A stretch of 64,000 nt of DNA from Pseudanabaena sp. ABRG5-3 (GTDB lineage: Bacteria > Cyanobacteriota > Cyanobacteriia > Pseudanabaenales > Pseudanabaenaceae). This document shows, in pieces, positions 1-10,379 of this stretch. The notes under the pieces were generated by a model. It did no database searches. It saw only the letters and a program-made list of their open reading frames with translations, and was not told the DNA's origin. Each line of letters starts with the position of its first letter. Position 1 is the stretch's first letter. The stretch covers positions 62,001-126,000 of the forward strand of contig NZ_AP017562.1 of NCBI RefSeq assembly GCF_003967015.1. Reading direction: 5' to 3'. The position numbers and the translations under genes are program-made.

Positions 1-395
1 ACAGCCCATACCAAGCAGGCACGATCCATACACAAACACCCTTTTTTAAAGAGTTAGGGCTTGATTTGTCACCTTACTTTAGTGGCACTCTCAACGTAGA
101 TATTTCACCTTATATCTGCATCATGAACAGCCCACAGTTCACTTTTCGGCAGGTGAATTGGACAGAGGCTCATCCACCTGAAGACTTTTCATTTTCCCGA
201 TGTCCAGTCATTTATAACGATGAAAGCTACGATGGTTGGGTCTACCATCCACATCCAGAAACGAAAATTCGACATTTTCACAATCCTTCAGTGATGGAGT
301 TGGTTGCAGTTCCTATTCCCAAGATTAAATATGGCGATCTTCTGCAACTATTAATCAATCCTTTGGAGATTGACATTGTTGAACCCATAACCTAG
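1..395 (+). CDS. Partial protein, riboflavin-kinase-like (5' end outside window)
   Basis: The reading frame is open from base 3 to the stop at 393-395, so the true start lies before the window; the TTG at 66 is only an internal codon. The visible part is about 130 residues. It contains 'LGLDLSPYFSGTLNV' followed by a beta-rich stretch with aromatic residues. The 'GTLNV' motif after an 'LG..' turn resembles the CTP-dependent riboflavin kinase family (DUF120), where the equivalent glycine-threonine-leucine-asparagine segment lines the active site. That family match is by eye only and the rest of the domain is not obvious, so this may be a distant beta-barrel relative. No signal peptide or membrane segment is visible. 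The next gene starts 220 bases downstream on the same strand. Confidence 0.45.
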   Translation, partial: SPYQAGTIHTQTPFFKELGLDLSPYFSGTLNVDISPYICIMNSPQFTFRQVNWTEAHPPEDFSFSRCPVIYNDESYDGWVYHPHPETKIRHFHNPSVMELVAVPIPKIKYGDLLQLLINPLEIDIVEPIT

Positions 396-405
396 CTTTT
401 CTATC

Positions 406-510
406 ATGCAAATTATCCTTGAAGTAGTCGCCTCGGCGAAAACCTATAACGATTGGGTGATCGAATCCTCCAGTCTCGTTACTCTTAGAGCATTAGCTAC
501 AATTCGCTAA
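406..510 (+). other. Possible 34-residue ORF in the 396-615 gap
   Basis: A short frame runs from ATG 406 to TAA 508 and starts MQIILEVVASAKTY. I do not recognise it, it has no strong Shine-Dalgarno sequence, and it may be chance or the remnant of a longer gene. The rest of the gap to 615 is AT-rich and probably holds the promoter of the DUF6883-type gene. Confidence 0.15.
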
Positions 511-615
511 AGATCATGCATACAAGCACTTACAGACATCAGCACAACCAATACACCTAAAAATATATGCCTAAAAAGCATTAGAATTGATACTACAGTA
601 TAATCATTTAAGCCA

Positions 616-948
616 ATGAAACTTCCAAACGGGGACAGAGCCGAACTGGGAGATAAACTCGAACGCTACTGTCTGAACTATGAACATCAGAAAGGTAAAC
701 ATAAAGCCCTACTTTTTGAAAAACGTCTTGGTATTACCATCGCTAATAAAGAACTTCTAGAAATGTCTCTAAAAGAAGCTGCCATTGAAGGCGAAGCTGA
801 ACTTTACAAGGTAGATCAATATGGAACTCACTATGATCTCGCATTTGAACTTCATACTGATGTTGGTGAATCACTAATTCTGAGTTGTTGGATTATCAAA
901 ATTACTGAAGACTTTCCACGCCTTACCAATACTTACCCTATTGATTAG
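616..948 (+). CDS. DUF6883-type protein
   Basis: This 110-residue protein opens with MKLPNGDRAELGDKLERYCL and continues with H-x-x-G-K-H-K and an 'LGI' turn. A late 'GTHYDLAFEL' strand and a C-terminal 'PRLTNTYP' complete the pattern I associate with DUF6883. Members occur as stand-alone proteins in cyanobacteria and as C-terminal domains of large polymorphic toxins, so a toxin-like role is possible; no catalytic residue can be named. It is followed by a DUF4926-type gene after 10 bases, which argues for a two-gene operon. It has no signal peptide or membrane segment and is presumably cytosolic. Confidence 0.65.
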   Translation: MKLPNGDRAELGDKLERYCLNYEHQKGKHKALLFEKRLGITIANKELLEMSLKEAAIEGEAELYKVDQYGTHYDLAFELHTDVGESLILSCWIIKITEDFPRLTNTYPID

Positions 949-958
949 AAAAACAACT

Positions 959-1201
959 ATGAACGAAATTCAAGAATATGACCTTGTTGCTTTAACAGAA
1001 GATGCGATAGCTACGCATAAAGTCACTCATCAGCAAATTCTCCTGCGAAGAGGACAAATGGGAACAGTTTTAATGTCCTTTGATAACAAAGCATTTCTAA
1101 TCGACTTTACCGATAAAAAAGGAGATACCTTTGCTATGGAAACAATCGAACCTGTCAAGCTACTACGCCTCATTAATGAACCTGAATTAGTCTGTTCATG
1201 A
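959..1201 (+). CDS. DUF4926-type protein, partner of the preceding gene
   Basis: The protein is 80 residues if translation begins at ATG 959 (MNEIQEYDLVALTED), which matches the family's usual beginning; a frame from 941 adds six unlikely residues. It has the features I associate with DUF4926: 'Y-D-L-V-A-L' near the start, 'LRRGQMGTVLMSFD' in the middle and an acidic 'DKKGDTFAME' strand. The fold is expected to be a small SH3-like beta barrel. DUF6883 and DUF4926 genes are often neighbours, and the pair has the layout of a toxin with its antidote, but this is inference. The stop lies 13 bases before mfd. Confidence 0.65.
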   Translation: MNEIQEYDLVALTEDAIATHKVTHQQILLRRGQMGTVLMSFDNKAFLIDFTDKKGDTFAMETIEPVKLLRLINEPELVCS

Positions 1202-1214
1202 CTATTCCCAACCC

Positions 1215-4200
1215 ATGACCTTCACAGCAGTCCTAGAGAACATAGCTAGATCAACCATCGCCACAAAAATAGGCGATAAGCTCAAAACAGCCAAAAGCAT
1301 ATCCCTATCAGGACTATCACGTTTAGGCAAAGGACTGGTCAGCACTCACCTCTGTCAACAACAAACCAAACCATTACTCATCGTCACCGCCACCGTCGAA
1401 GAAGCAACCCGATGGGCTTTACAACTCCAGTCCATGTCATGGCGCGTCTATCTATATCAACCCCTTGATACATTTCCCTACGAATCTAGCCAAATAGATT
1501 TAGAAACTGCTTGGACAAGGATTGAGATATTAGCAGAGCTGCTTGCCAAACCACAGCATAACTTAGCGATCGCTACCACCATTAACGCTCTACAGCCCCA
1601 TCTACCATCCACTCAAGTATTCCAAAAACATAGCATCTATCTCAATATCGGCGATTCGCAATCGGTTAAATTACTAGCTGCTGCTTTGGCAAGATTAGGA
1701 TATGTGGAAGTTAAAGAAGTAAAGGAATCAAAACAATGGAGCCGTAAAGGATTTAGTTTTGAAGTATTTCCAGTTAATCGAAATCTACCAGTGCGCCTAA
1801 GCTGCAATCGCGGTACTGTCGAGAAAATCAGAGAGTTTGACCCCACTAATCCTAAAAGCTTCACTGACCTATCCAGCATCGCGATCGCCCCTGTCGATTT
1901 GCATGAGTTGAACTCATCTCACAAAGCCACATTACTGCATTACTTACCCAAAAACTTTATTGTCACTATTGATGAATCCGAACAATGCCAGAGTTATGGA
2001 GATCGCTGGTATGAAGCTGCGGAAGAACTTTATCAAAACCAATTGCAAGCCGATACACCGAAACTGCATTGGGACTTTGCTAAATGCATGACTGAGGCGA
2101 AGAAGTTTCAGATGCTTCAACTTACCGAGCGATCGCTTAAACCCAAAGCCAATATTTTTGATTTTGCCAGTGCCTCTATTCCCCTAGTTCCCCATCAGTT
2201 TGACCAGATTGCAGCGCTGATTCGTGAATATCTCAAATCAGAATATCAAGTCACTCTGATTTCGGCTCAACCTTTGCGTGTGGCAACTTTGCTCAAGGAA
2301 TATGACTGCATTGCTAACTTTGTCAGTAATCCTGATGATTTAAAGTCAATTGCGCGGATTCAGAAAGCTGGTAAACCTGTAATTTTAAAATATTCGGGAC
2401 TGATGGAGATGCAAGGCTTTGTTTTGCCTAGTTGTAATCTAGCTCTCTTGACCGATCGCGAATTATTTGGACAGCAATTACTAGCATCGCCAACCTTTGT
2501 GCATCCCTCACGCATGACTGCGGCTAAGTCGGTTAATCCTGACGAGCTAAATGTGGGTGATTATGTCGTGCATCGTAAGTATGGGATTGGCAAGTTTACG
2601 CGCTTTGAAACCATTGAAGTGAAGGGAGAAAAGCAACCGCATTACATCGTTGAGTTTGCTGATGGTAAGACTGCGGTGGCGATCGCGCAGGAAAATGAGA
2701 AGATTCTCTCCCGCTATCGCAGTGCTTCTAATAAGCCACCCAAGTTAAACAGCATCGCCAACACCAAGGCTTGGGATAACGCGCTAAGCAAGTGCCAAAA
2801 GGAGATTTACAAGTTAGCAAGGGATTTACTGCAACTCTATGTTCGCCGAGCCAATTTAGTCGGCTATGCTTTTCCATCTGATACCGATTGGCAACAGGAG
2901 ATGGAGGATTCTTTTCCCTATCAACTCACGCCAGATCAGGTCAAAGCTGTTCAAGATGTGAAGCAAGACATGGAAAGCGATCGCCCAATGGATCGTTTGG
3001 TTTGCGGTGATGTCGGCTTCGGTAAAACGGAGGTGGCGGTAAGAGCAATTTTTAAGGCGGTTTGTGCGGGTAAACAAGTGGCTCTGTTAGCTCCCACGAC
3101 GATTCTGGCACAACAGCATTTCCATACGCTCCAAACTCGGTTTGCGGCTTATCCTTTCACAGTGGATATCGTAAATCGGTTTCGCCCTGCGAAGGAGCGC
3201 AAGCAGGTTTTAGAACTGGTTGCGGATGGTAAAGTTCAAGTCATTGTCGGTACGCATCAACTGTTGTCTAAGGATGTTGAGTTTCACGATTTGGGTTTAC
3301 TGGTAATTGATGAAGAACAACGCTTTGGGACTTTGCAGAAGGAGAAAATCAAAACGATGAAGGGGGATGTGGATTTATTGACTTTGAGTGCTACGCCGAT
3401 TCCCCGTACTCTCTATGCGGCGCTTTCTGGGGTGCGGGAAATGAGTGTGATTGCGACTCCTCCTCCCTCAAGGCGATCGATTCAAACCCATCTGTCTGCT
3501 TACGATGCGTCACTGGTGAAAACGGCAATTCGCCATGAGTTAGACCGTGGTGGTCAGGTGTTTTATGTTGTGCCGCGTATTGAGGGAATTGAGGCGATCG
3601 CTGTTTCTTTGCGGCTGATGTTGCCAAATGTGAGATTGGCGATCGCCCATGGACAGATGCAGGAGTCGGAGTTAGAGTCAGCGATGGTTGCTTTTAATAA
3701 CAATGAGGCGGATATTCTCCTCTGTACCACGATTATTGAGTCGGGTTTGGATATTCCGCGTGTGAATACGATTTTGATTGAGGATGCCCATAAGTTGGGT
3801 TTAGCGCAACTTTATCAATTGCGTGGTCGGGTTGGTCGGGCAGGGATTCAGGCTCATGCTTATTTACTGTATCCTCCTAACCTTGAGTTGACGGATGCAG
3901 CGAAGAGGAGATTGGATGCGATTCAGGAGTTTAGTCAGCTTGGTTCGGGTTATCAACTGGCGATGCGCGATATGGAGATTCGTGGGTTGGGGGATTTGTT
4001 GGGTGAGGAGCAGTCGGGTCAGGCGGATGTGATTGGCTTTGCGCTGTACATGGATTTACTTCAGGAATATATTAATGAGTTACGGGGGAAGATTTTGCCT
4101 GAAGTTGCAGATACTGAGCTTCAGTTGCCGCGTTTGGTGGCTTTTATTCCTGATAGTTATATAGAGGACAATGAGACGAAGATTAATGCTTATTTGACTT

Positions 4201-4553
4201 TGGCAAAGGTAAAGTCGAAGGAGGAGATTCTCAAATTGGCTGAGGTTTGGGAGGGTCTGTATGGGGCTTTGCCTGAAGAAACTCAGGTTTTGCTTAGGGT
4301 GATGGAATTGAAGCTGGTGGCGCGTCAGGTTGGGGTGTTTCGCATTTATGCTTCAGAGGGTGGGCGCGATCTGTTTCTGGAATCGAAGCTGACGGATTCG
4401 CTTTGGGAGTTACTTCATGCAAAGATCCCGATTGAGTTCTATTATCGCTTCTCTTTCGAGAAGGGGAGAATTAAGATTACGAGTCTGGCTCTCCTGCCTG
4501 GGGATAAGCAGGTGCATTTCTTGATTGAGTGGTTGGGCTGTTTTTTGAATTGA
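1215..4553 (+). CDS. mfd: Transcription-repair coupling factor Mfd
   Basis: Mfd removes RNA polymerase stalled at DNA lesions and recruits UvrA through its UvrB-like N-terminus. At 1112 residues it is close to the usual 1100-1180. Residues 1-330 form the UvrB-like region. A RNAP-interaction (CarD-like) segment, '[16 protein letters not shown]', follows around residue 445. The SF2 translocase core has Walker A GDVGFGKT at 598-605 and the DEEQ box at 699-702. Motif VI is 'QLRGRVGR', and a C-terminal D7 domain follows. Every key motif looks intact, so it should be active. Cyanobacteria normally have a chromosomal mfd, so this may be a second copy. It starts 13 bases after the DUF4926 gene and is followed by recD2 on the same strand. 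Confidence 0.95.
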   Translation: MTFTAVLENIARSTIATKIGDKLKTAKSISLSGLSRLGKGLVSTHLCQQQTKPLLIVTATVEEATRWALQLQSMSWRVYLYQPLDTFPYESSQIDLETAWTRIEILAELLAKPQHNLAIATTINALQPHLPSTQVFQKHSIYLNIGDSQSVKLLAAALARLGYVEVKEVKESKQWSRKGFSFEVFPVNRNLPVRLSCNRGTVEKIREFDPTNPKSFTDLSSIAIAPVDLHELNSSHKATLLHYLPKNFIVTIDESEQCQSYGDRWYEAAEELYQNQLQADTPKLHWDFAKCMTEAKKFQMLQLTERSLKPKANIFDFASASIPLVPHQFDQIAALIREYLKSEYQVTLISAQPLRVATLLKEYDCIANFVSNPDDLKSIARIQKAGKPVILKYSGLMEMQGFVLPSCNLALLTDRELFGQQLLASPTFVHPSRMTAAKSVNPDELNVGDYVVHRKYGIGKFTRFETIEVKGEKQPHYIVEFADGKTAVAIAQENEKILSRYRSASNKPPKLNSIANTKAWDNALSKCQKEIYKLARDLLQLYVRRANLVGYAFPSDTDWQQEMEDSFPYQLTPDQVKAVQDVKQDMESDRPMDRLVCGDVGFGKTEVAVRAIFKAVCAGKQVALLAPTTILAQQHFHTLQTRFAAYPFTVDIVNRFRPAKERKQVLELVADGKVQVIVGTHQLLSKDVEFHDLGLLVIDEEQRFGTLQKEKIKTMKGDVDLLTLSATPIPRTLYAALSGVREMSVIATPPPSRRSIQTHLSAYDASLVKTAIRHELDRGGQVFYVVPRIEGIEAIAVSLRLMLPNVRLAIAHGQMQESELESAMVAFNNNEADILLCTTIIESGLDIPRVNTILIEDAHKLGLAQLYQLRGRVGRAGIQAHAYLLYPPNLELTDAAKRRLDAIQEFSQLGSGYQLAMRDMEIRGLGDLLGEEQSGQADVIGFALYMDLLQEYINELRGKILPEVADTELQLPRLVAFIPDSYIEDNETKINAYLTLAKVKSKEEILKLAEVWEGLYGALPEETQVLLRVMELKLVARQVGVFRIYASEGGRDLFLESKLTDSLWELLHAKIPIEFYYRFSFEKGRIKITSLALLPGDKQVHFLIEWLGCFLN

Positions 4554-4643
4554 GCATTGGGTGATCGCTATTTATCCACAACAAAATCAAAATTGCTATA
4601 TAAATGGTAAAGCGATCGCTACACTTATCTATCCTTATGGCTT

Positions 4644-6848
4644 ATGCCTGACAACATCGACTATCTGCAAGGCATTGTCGAACGCCTGACTTTTCACTCG
4701 GAGGAGACGGGTTATACCGTGGCGCGACTAAAAGTGCCAAAGGCTCAAGACCTAATCACCATCGTTGGCAATTTTGCCAATATCCAAGCAGGACAGACTC
4801 TTGCCCTAGAAGGTACATGGCGATCGCATCCTAAATTTGGTGACCAATTTCAAGTCACTCAATACCGTGAGACTAAACCCGCAACAATTACAGGGATTGA
4901 GAAATATCTGGGCAGTGGTCTGATTAAAGGCGTGGGACCAGTCACCGCTAAACGCATCGTCGCTCATTTTGGCTTAGATACCCTTGACATCATTGAGAAT
5001 GAGATTGATCGTCTGATAGAAGTTCCTGGCATAGCCAAGAAACGGGTGAAGATGATCAAAACTGCTTGGGAAACGCAAAAGGCGATTAAGGAAGTCATGG
5101 TATTTCTGCAAGGACATGGAGTATCCACAACATATGCGGTCAAGATTTTTAAGCGTTATGGTAATGATTCCATTCAGACCGTTTCCGAAAATCCCTATCA
5201 ACTGGCGACAGATATTTATGGCATTGGTTTCTTTACTGCCGATCAGATTGCTCGGAATATTGGTATTGAAGTTAGTTCTGAGTTTCGTAGCATAGCGGGA
5301 ATCTTCCACTGTTTAGGGGAAGCTGCTGAAGATGGTCATTGCTACTTACCACGCCCTGAACTAGAAGAGAAAGCAAGCAAACTACTTGCCCTCGAAGACT
5401 ATCAGCCAGATCCTGAAACTATCTCTAAAATTGTTCTAAGTCTCTCTATCAATGATCGCTTGGTGATGCAGGGATTAGAAGGAGAGTTCATCTGCTATAA
5501 ACCTACTTACTTCCATACGGAACAAAATCTTGCTGAACGGGTTTATCAACTATTGCAACACAAACATCACCCCGATCCTGAACGAGTCAATGCTTGGATC
5601 GATCGCTACACCACCCAAAGAAATATCCAACTCTCGCCTAAACAAAGGGAAACCGTGAAGATGGCAGCAACTTCATCAGTGTTAATTCTCACAGGTGGAC
5701 CAGGCACAGGGAAGACTACCACCACCCGCACGATTGTCGCGCTCTGGAAAGCGATGGGTAAGGAGATTGCCCTTGCTTCACCGACGGGGCGGGCGGCTCA
5801 ACGATTACAGGAAGTCACAGGTTGTGAAGCTAAGACAATTCACCGTTTTCTAGAGTTTGACCCCAAATCAATGGGCTTTAAACGTAATCAGGAATATCCT
5901 TTGACCGCTCAGGCGATCGGTATTGATGAAGCATCAATGCTAGATCTGTTTCTAGCTTTTTCTCTGGTTAAGGCGATTCCCTTGGGCGCTCAACTACTTC
6001 TTGTCGGTGATACCGATCAACTTCCCAGTGTCGGTGCGGGCAATGTTCTCAAAGATTTAATTGATTCTCAGCAAGTCCCTGTAATCACACTCACTGAGGT
6101 ATTTCGGCAGGCTCAGGCAAGTCAAATTATCCAGAATGCTCACCGTATCAATACGGGTAAGTTTCCGCAGATGGAAAAAGTCTCTAATCAGCCCCAATCC
6201 GATTGCCTATGGCTAGAAATGCCCAATGCTGAAGCTGGGCAGCAGGGTATTTGTGACATTATTACGGAGTTGTTACCGAGTCTGGGCTTTGACCCTCAGC
6301 AAGATATGCAGGTTCTCTGTCCGATGACTAGAGGGGATGTTGGTACGCGCAATCTCAATGTTGTCTTGCAACAACTGCTCAATCCTCCTGATGCGATGAA
6401 GCCAGAAATTAAGTATGGCAATACCATCTTTCGTTTGGGCGATCGCATTATGCAGCAGGTGAATGACTATAACCGTGAGGTTTTTAATGGTGACATTGGT
6501 ACGATTACGGGTGTCGATTTGGAGGAGCGGGAAGTCACGGTTGTATTTGGCGATCGGCAAGTGGTCTATGATTATGCCGATCTTAATGAGATTGCTCTTG
6601 CTAGAGCGACGACAATCCATAAGGCACAGGGCAGCGAATATCCTGTGGTAATCATGCCTCTGTTCATGCAACATTTTCTGATGCTTTCTCGCAATCTTTT
6701 CTACACTGGTTTAACTCGTGCGCGAAAGCTTGCCATTATTGTCGGGGAGTCGAAGGCGATCGGGCTGGCGGTCAAACAGGTTAGCGATCGGCAGCGATAT
6801 ACTTATCTAGCGAAACGTTTAACAAAGTTTGCCGATCCTCAATCTTAA
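4644..6848 (+). CDS. recD2: RecD2-type ATP-dependent DNA helicase
   Basis: This is an SF1B 5'-3' DNA helicase of the RecD2/TraA group, which works without RecBC and acts in replication-fork and mismatch repair. Length is 734 residues, normal for the family. The N-terminal OB-like region (residues 1-80) is followed by helix-hairpin-helix repeats ('GVGPVTAKRIVAHF', 'VPGIAKKRVKMI'). Walker A GGPGTGKT is at 351-358 and the DEAS box starts at 428. A late 'TIHKAQGSEYPVVI' is the typical SF1B motif V, and 'FYTGLTRARK' is motif VI. It begins 90 bases after mfd, with a HIP1 site in the gap. All helicase motifs are intact. Confidence 0.92.
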   Translation: MPDNIDYLQGIVERLTFHSEETGYTVARLKVPKAQDLITIVGNFANIQAGQTLALEGTWRSHPKFGDQFQVTQYRETKPATITGIEKYLGSGLIKGVGPVTAKRIVAHFGLDTLDIIENEIDRLIEVPGIAKKRVKMIKTAWETQKAIKEVMVFLQGHGVSTTYAVKIFKRYGNDSIQTVSENPYQLATDIYGIGFFTADQIARNIGIEVSSEFRSIAGIFHCLGEAAEDGHCYLPRPELEEKASKLLALEDYQPDPETISKIVLSLSINDRLVMQGLEGEFICYKPTYFHTEQNLAERVYQLLQHKHHPDPERVNAWIDRYTTQRNIQLSPKQRETVKMAATSSVLILTGGPGTGKTTTTRTIVALWKAMGKEIALASPTGRAAQRLQEVTGCEAKTIHRFLEFDPKSMGFKRNQEYPLTAQAIGIDEASMLDLFLAFSLVKAIPLGAQLLLVGDTDQLPSVGAGNVLKDLIDSQQVPVITLTEVFRQAQASQIIQNAHRINTGKFPQMEKVSNQPQSDCLWLEMPNAEAGQQGICDIITELLPSLGFDPQQDMQVLCPMTRGDVGTRNLNVVLQQLLNPPDAMKPEIKYGNTIFRLGDRIMQQVNDYNREVFNGDIGTITGVDLEEREVTVVFGDRQVVYDYADLNEIALARATTIHKAQGSEYPVVIMPLFMQHFLMLSRNLFYTGLTRARKLAIIVGESKAIGLAVKQVSDRQRYTYLAKRLTKFADPQS

Positions 6849-6942
6849 GTTATGACTCTAGAAAAGATCAGGAAGTATCAGCCTAGTAGCTGTAATGACC
6901 TTACTTAAAGCTGCAAATTTAGGCGATATTGTTGTTGCTAAG

Positions 6943-7038
6943 ACCCTCACCCCTAGCCCCTCTCTCGTTTTGGGAGATAGGAACAAGAAATTTTCTTACT
7001 CCCCTTCTCCCAGAACGTGAGAAGGGGGACGAGGGTGA
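6943..7038. repeat. Interspersed palindromic repeat
   Basis: The sequence begins ACCCTCACCCCTAGCCCCTC and ends with GGGGGACGAGGGTG, giving a long imperfect hairpin. C-rich/G-rich elements of this form are widely scattered in cyanobacterial genomes. It lies in the 6849-7235 gap after recD2; I see no gene in that gap. Confidence 0.65.
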
Positions 7039-7235
7039 TTTGAATTTCGTGTCAATCTTGCATTTATATCTTAACTTTTCTCCTGCCTAGCTACTTAGTC
7101 TATTCTTACCTCTAGATCACTATCAAAATTCTTACTAAATCCTTGAGGTTTTTTGATTAGCTTGCGGATGCAGCATAAGCTAATGAGGTTGAATTTTTGG
7201 TTTTGCCAAAGTTAAGTTTTTATCGGAGAATTATT

Positions 7236-7514
7236 ATGGCGCATGCAGAGTTATATAAAGGAGATGCCAGTGAAGAGGTAACTCTCCTGCAATCATTATT
7301 AGGAATCAATGCTGATGGCGTTTTTGGTGATCAAACTGAAGCTGCTGTCATTAAATTTCAGACAGAGCATAACCTTGGTGCTGATGGCATAGTCGGTTCA
7401 TTGACATGGGCAGCTTTAGAAACAAAGAAAGCCTCGCCTGAACCTGAGGTGATTTCCAACGCTGTTGGGAAAATCATGGGTGGAATTGGTATTGGTTTGG
7501 GTAATCAAACTTAA
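7236..7514 (+). CDS. Small peptidoglycan-binding-domain protein
   Basis: The start chosen is ATG 7236, preceded by GGAG at 7225-7228; an upstream in-frame TTG at 7197 is less likely. The product is 92 residues. Residues 1-65 form one peptidoglycan-binding repeat (PG_binding_1): 'GDASEEVTLLQSLLG', 'DGVFGDQTEAAVIKFQ', 'DGIVGSLTWAAL'. Such three-helix domains bind cell-wall muropeptides. There is no signal peptide and no attached hydrolase domain, so it may act in the cytoplasm or be a fragment of a larger enzyme. The C-terminus is glycine-rich. A strong hairpin lies 43 bases past the stop. Confidence 0.75.
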   Translation: MAHAELYKGDASEEVTLLQSLLGINADGVFGDQTEAAVIKFQTEHNLGADGIVGSLTWAALETKKASPEPEVISNAVGKIMGGIGIGLGNQT

Positions 7515-7556
7515 GTTTATTTGTTCAAAGCCATAAAGTCTTGAGCGAAAACTCAA

Positions 7557-7607
7557 ATAAGTAATTTTTAAAAGCTTTACATAGTAAAGCTTTTAAAAAT
7601 TACTTAT
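7557..7607 (+). terminator. Perfect 24-bp hairpin after the PG-binding gene
   Basis: Arms 7557-7580 and 7584-7607 are perfectly complementary with a three-base loop (ATA). The arms contain AAGCTTT and long A/T runs. It is probably a transcription terminator, though the arm length is unusual and a small palindromic element is possible. Confidence 0.6.
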
Positions 7608-8046
7608 GCAATATTATTGATTCCACATTACCTTTCGGTAATGTTAAAGAGGTAAGAATGAGTTGTAATGGTGAGCAAAGAAGAAAATAGCACCGATATG
7701 ATTTTCTGACTTTTTAGAAAACGAAAGGGTCTTTCTCACTAGCCGTCCAACTCTATATATAGGAGGTATGATCAGTTTCAGCATTGGTCAATTAATCAGG
7801 GATAGGTACTGAAACACCCATTTCATGACGACAAAAAAGACGCAAATACGTCGATCACGCTTTAACTGTCCAGTGGTCGCCATCAGCATTGAAATGTCAT
7901 TACAGAAGAGCCTCAACTACCGAAGCTTTTTTATGCACATTTAAGTGAATCCCCAACCTAAAAGGTCAGAATTTGTAGAGTAAGATGAGCAGCACTTTGC
8001 GCCGATCATCTTACTCTATTGGTAAACCTAGCTAGAACTGAATTTT
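7608..8046. other. Intergenic region without a recognisable gene
   Basis: This 439-base stretch holds a small hairpin (ACATTACC/GGTAATGT near 7625) and a few short frames, including a 14-codon one right after an AGGAGG at about 7760. None is recognisable. It probably carries the promoter of the glyoxalase-family gene. Confidence 0.4.
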
Positions 8047-8517
8047 ATGTCATCCAATGGTTCAACTATGCTATCTACGCAAGCTACGATCGCGAATGGA
8101 GCTTTACGAAGAGTACATCACATTGCTTTGAATGTGCGGGATATGCAAGTCTCCTGTGATTTTTATGGCGGCATTTTGGGACTGCATCAACTCATTGGTG
8201 AAGAGGTTCCCAGTACTCTAATTGATTTAGTAGCAGCAGGCAAAGTAGCGAATTTTAGAACTCCCGATGGTACAGTTCTCGATTTGTTTTGGGAACCAGA
8301 ACTTACGCCGCCCGATCTCGATCCACAGAGGCAATTTACTCGTGCTAATCATCTAGCCTTTGATATTGCTCCTGAATTGTTTGAGCAAGCGGTGACAGTA
8401 TTGCGATCGCATCAAGTCCAAATTGAGGGTGAGCCTGTTACTCGTCCTACTGGTAGAGGCATTTATTTTTATGACCCCGATGGATTTCTGATTGAAATAC
8501 GCTGCGATCCTAGTTGA
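8047..8517 (+). CDS. VOC-superfamily (glyoxalase/dioxygenase-like) protein
   Basis: The protein is 156 residues with the paired beta-alpha-beta-beta-beta modules of the vicinal oxygen chelate superfamily. The first module starts 'VHHIALNVRDMQVSCDFY' (H24/H25 as metal-ligand candidates). The second has 'ANHLAFDI' and ends 'YFYDPDGFLIEIR', whose glutamate is the usual last metal ligand. These proteins bind a divalent metal and include glyoxalase I, fosfomycin-resistance enzymes and extradiol dioxygenases; the substrate cannot be told from sequence. It is probably transcribed alone. The stop lies 89 bases before umuC. Confidence 0.8.
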   Translation: MSSNGSTMLSTQATIANGALRRVHHIALNVRDMQVSCDFYGGILGLHQLIGEEVPSTLIDLVAAGKVANFRTPDGTVLDLFWEPELTPPDLDPQRQFTRANHLAFDIAPELFEQAVTVLRSHQVQIEGEPVTRPTGRGIYFYDPDGFLIEIRCDPS

Positions 8518-8606
8518 CCAATCCGACTCGCTACCCATGATGACAGCGATCGCACCCAGTCTTAACCCTAGTTTGCTAGGATAAGATTATCGTACAGATA
8601 TCAAAT

Positions 8607-9875
8607 ATGTTTGCTCTAGTTGACTGTAATTGCTTCTACGTTAGCTGTGAGCGAGTATTTAACCCATCGCTTGAGGGTAAACCTGTGGTTGTGCTGTCGA
8701 ATAATGACGGTTGTATCGTCGCGCGATCGCCTGAAGCAAAAGCATTGGGTATTCCAATGGGTGCGCTTTACCACAAATATAAATCGGTACTTCAAAACGC
8801 AGGAGCGATCGCACTGTCATCAAACTACGAGCTTTACGGTGATATGAGCCATCGTGTTTATGATGTCCTGTTTGCATCTGTGCCAGAAGTTGAGATTTAT
8901 TCGATTGATGAATGCTTTTTAGATTTATCGGGATTTGCACATTTGGGAACGGATAAACTAATAGAACTTTGCGCGAAATTGCGAGAGAAAGTTCTGAAAT
9001 GGACTGGTATCCCGACAGGTATTGGTATTGCCACAACCAAGGTTTTGTCAAAGGTTGCTAATCGTGTTGCTAAAAAATCCGTCAGTGGAGTTGCGGAACT
9101 ACTGACCGACGAGCTGCGCGATCGCGTACTGAACAATCTAGAAATCGAAGATATTTGGGGAATAAATCGACGCTTAGGTGTAAGACTACGATCACATGGC
9201 ATTGCAACGGCTGCTCAGTTGAGAGATGCGAATGAAGCGCTAATAAAACAAATCATGGGCATTGTCGGGGTCAGGATTAAGCACGAGTTGCGAGGTTTGT
9301 CTTGTCTGCCATTGGAAGCGATCGCGCCACCGCAAAAGAATATGATTTGTTCGAGATCGTTTGGTCAACCTTTGACTACTCTCGCCCAAATGCATGAAGC
9401 GATCGCCCACCATGCAGCGGGGGCAGGGGCAAAATTAAGACATAGAAAATTACGCGCTTCGATTCTAGGGGTATTTCTGACAACCAACCGATTCAAGCCT
9501 AATGAACTGCAATACAGCAATTCAGTTACAGTTTCTTTGCCGACGGCAACGAATAGCTCTCAAATATTGATTCGTTACGCCAAGCTCTGTATGACCAGTA
9601 TTTTTCGAGAAGGATTCAGTTATAAAAAATGTGGCGTTAGTTTGAACGATTTAAGCTCAGTTGATGCGGTGCAGTTGGATTTGCTATCACCCGCAGTTGA
9701 TTCGCTTGATGAAAGGTTGATGTCTGTAATTGACAGGCTGAACAGGCGCTATGGCTCTGGAACGATTCGGTTTGCCAGTGAGGGGATGAGGCAAGAGTGG
9801 AGAATGCGTAGCGATCTGCGATCGCCCAGATATACGAGTTGTTGGGATGAGTTGCTCATGGTGAAAGCAAATTAA
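8607..9875 (+). CDS. umuC: Y-family translesion DNA polymerase UmuC
   Basis: This is the 422-residue catalytic subunit of a Pol V-type translesion polymerase. The N-terminus ([17 protein letters not shown]) and '[14 protein letters not shown]' are typical of UmuC. The catalytic 'SIDE' is at residues 99-102. Helix-hairpin-helix and little-finger segments follow, and the C-terminal DUF4113-like end (near '[12 protein letters not shown]') is complete. UmuC normally needs self-cleaved UmuD and usually follows umuD directly. No umuD is visible here, because the upstream gene is a VOC-family protein. The partner may be elsewhere on the molecule or on the chromosome. It converges with the next gene and overlaps it by 4 bases. 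Confidence 0.93.
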   Translation: MFALVDCNCFYVSCERVFNPSLEGKPVVVLSNNDGCIVARSPEAKALGIPMGALYHKYKSVLQNAGAIALSSNYELYGDMSHRVYDVLFASVPEVEIYSIDECFLDLSGFAHLGTDKLIELCAKLREKVLKWTGIPTGIGIATTKVLSKVANRVAKKSVSGVAELLTDELRDRVLNNLEIEDIWGINRRLGVRLRSHGIATAAQLRDANEALIKQIMGIVGVRIKHELRGLSCLPLEAIAPPQKNMICSRSFGQPLTTLAQMHEAIAHHAAGAGAKLRHRKLRASILGVFLTTNRFKPNELQYSNSVTVSLPTATNSSQILIRYAKLCMTSIFREGFSYKKCGVSLNDLSSVDAVQLDLLSPAVDSLDERLMSVIDRLNRRYGSGTIRFASEGMRQEWRMRSDLRSPRYTSCWDELLMVKAN

Positions 9876-10117
9876 GCAGATTGCAAAATCAATTCGTTAG
9901 GAATCGAAACCCAAACACTAAACTGGTTTGCATTGGGTGCGATTAATACTGCCATTCCCAAATCTAAATCTCTTCTGCATCCTGCGATCGCTTCGGTGAG
10001 AGAGTTATAAGCTTTATCGACTACGAAGATTTTACCTAGAAAGATAATCGCTTGTTCAGTGCCAACAACGGTGTTGATTACAATTGAGCGAACTTGGTTT
10101 AGTGAATTGAGGATCAT
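9872..10117 (-). CDS. Hypothetical protein convergent with umuC
   Basis: The product is 81 residues with alternating hydrophobic strands ('[25 protein letters not shown]') and a conserved-looking '[19 protein letters not shown]' segment. I do not recognise the family. It has no signal peptide. The coding frame ends 4 bases inside the umuC stop region on the opposite strand, so the two genes share their 3' ends. The protein-like composition and a HIP1-containing codon stretch support it being real. Confidence 0.5.
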   Translation of the reverse strand: MILNSLNQVRSIVINTVVGTEQAIIFLGKIFVVDKAYNSLTEAIAGCRRDLDLGMAVLIAPNANQFSVWVSIPNELILQSA

Positions 10118-10379
10118 TGCTTTTGCCCTGTGTTTTTCTCTATGGGATTAGTATCGCGTTCTATCAAGGTGTGCACTGCGATCTCGAATCTATGGTCATG
10201 TGATGTTGAGTGTGAGTAAATGCGATCGGGGTCACAAAGGATTAAATTAATATGCGATCGCCAATGACATCGGAAAAACAGGATTTATTCATTAAGAATC
10301 CTATAATCGGCTAAATTGAAATGCTAAGAAAAACATGTGCGGTTGCCCTGATAAGATAATTTTGTGACTAAGAAGATCT

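Noticed and set aside
7608-8046. Possible short peptide genes in the gap before the VOC-family gene
   Set aside because: Short frames only, with one ribosome site too close to its ATG; no conserved pattern.
8047-8606. Searched for umuD upstream of umuC
   Set aside because: The upstream gene is a VOC-family protein with no UmuD serine-lysine protease motifs.
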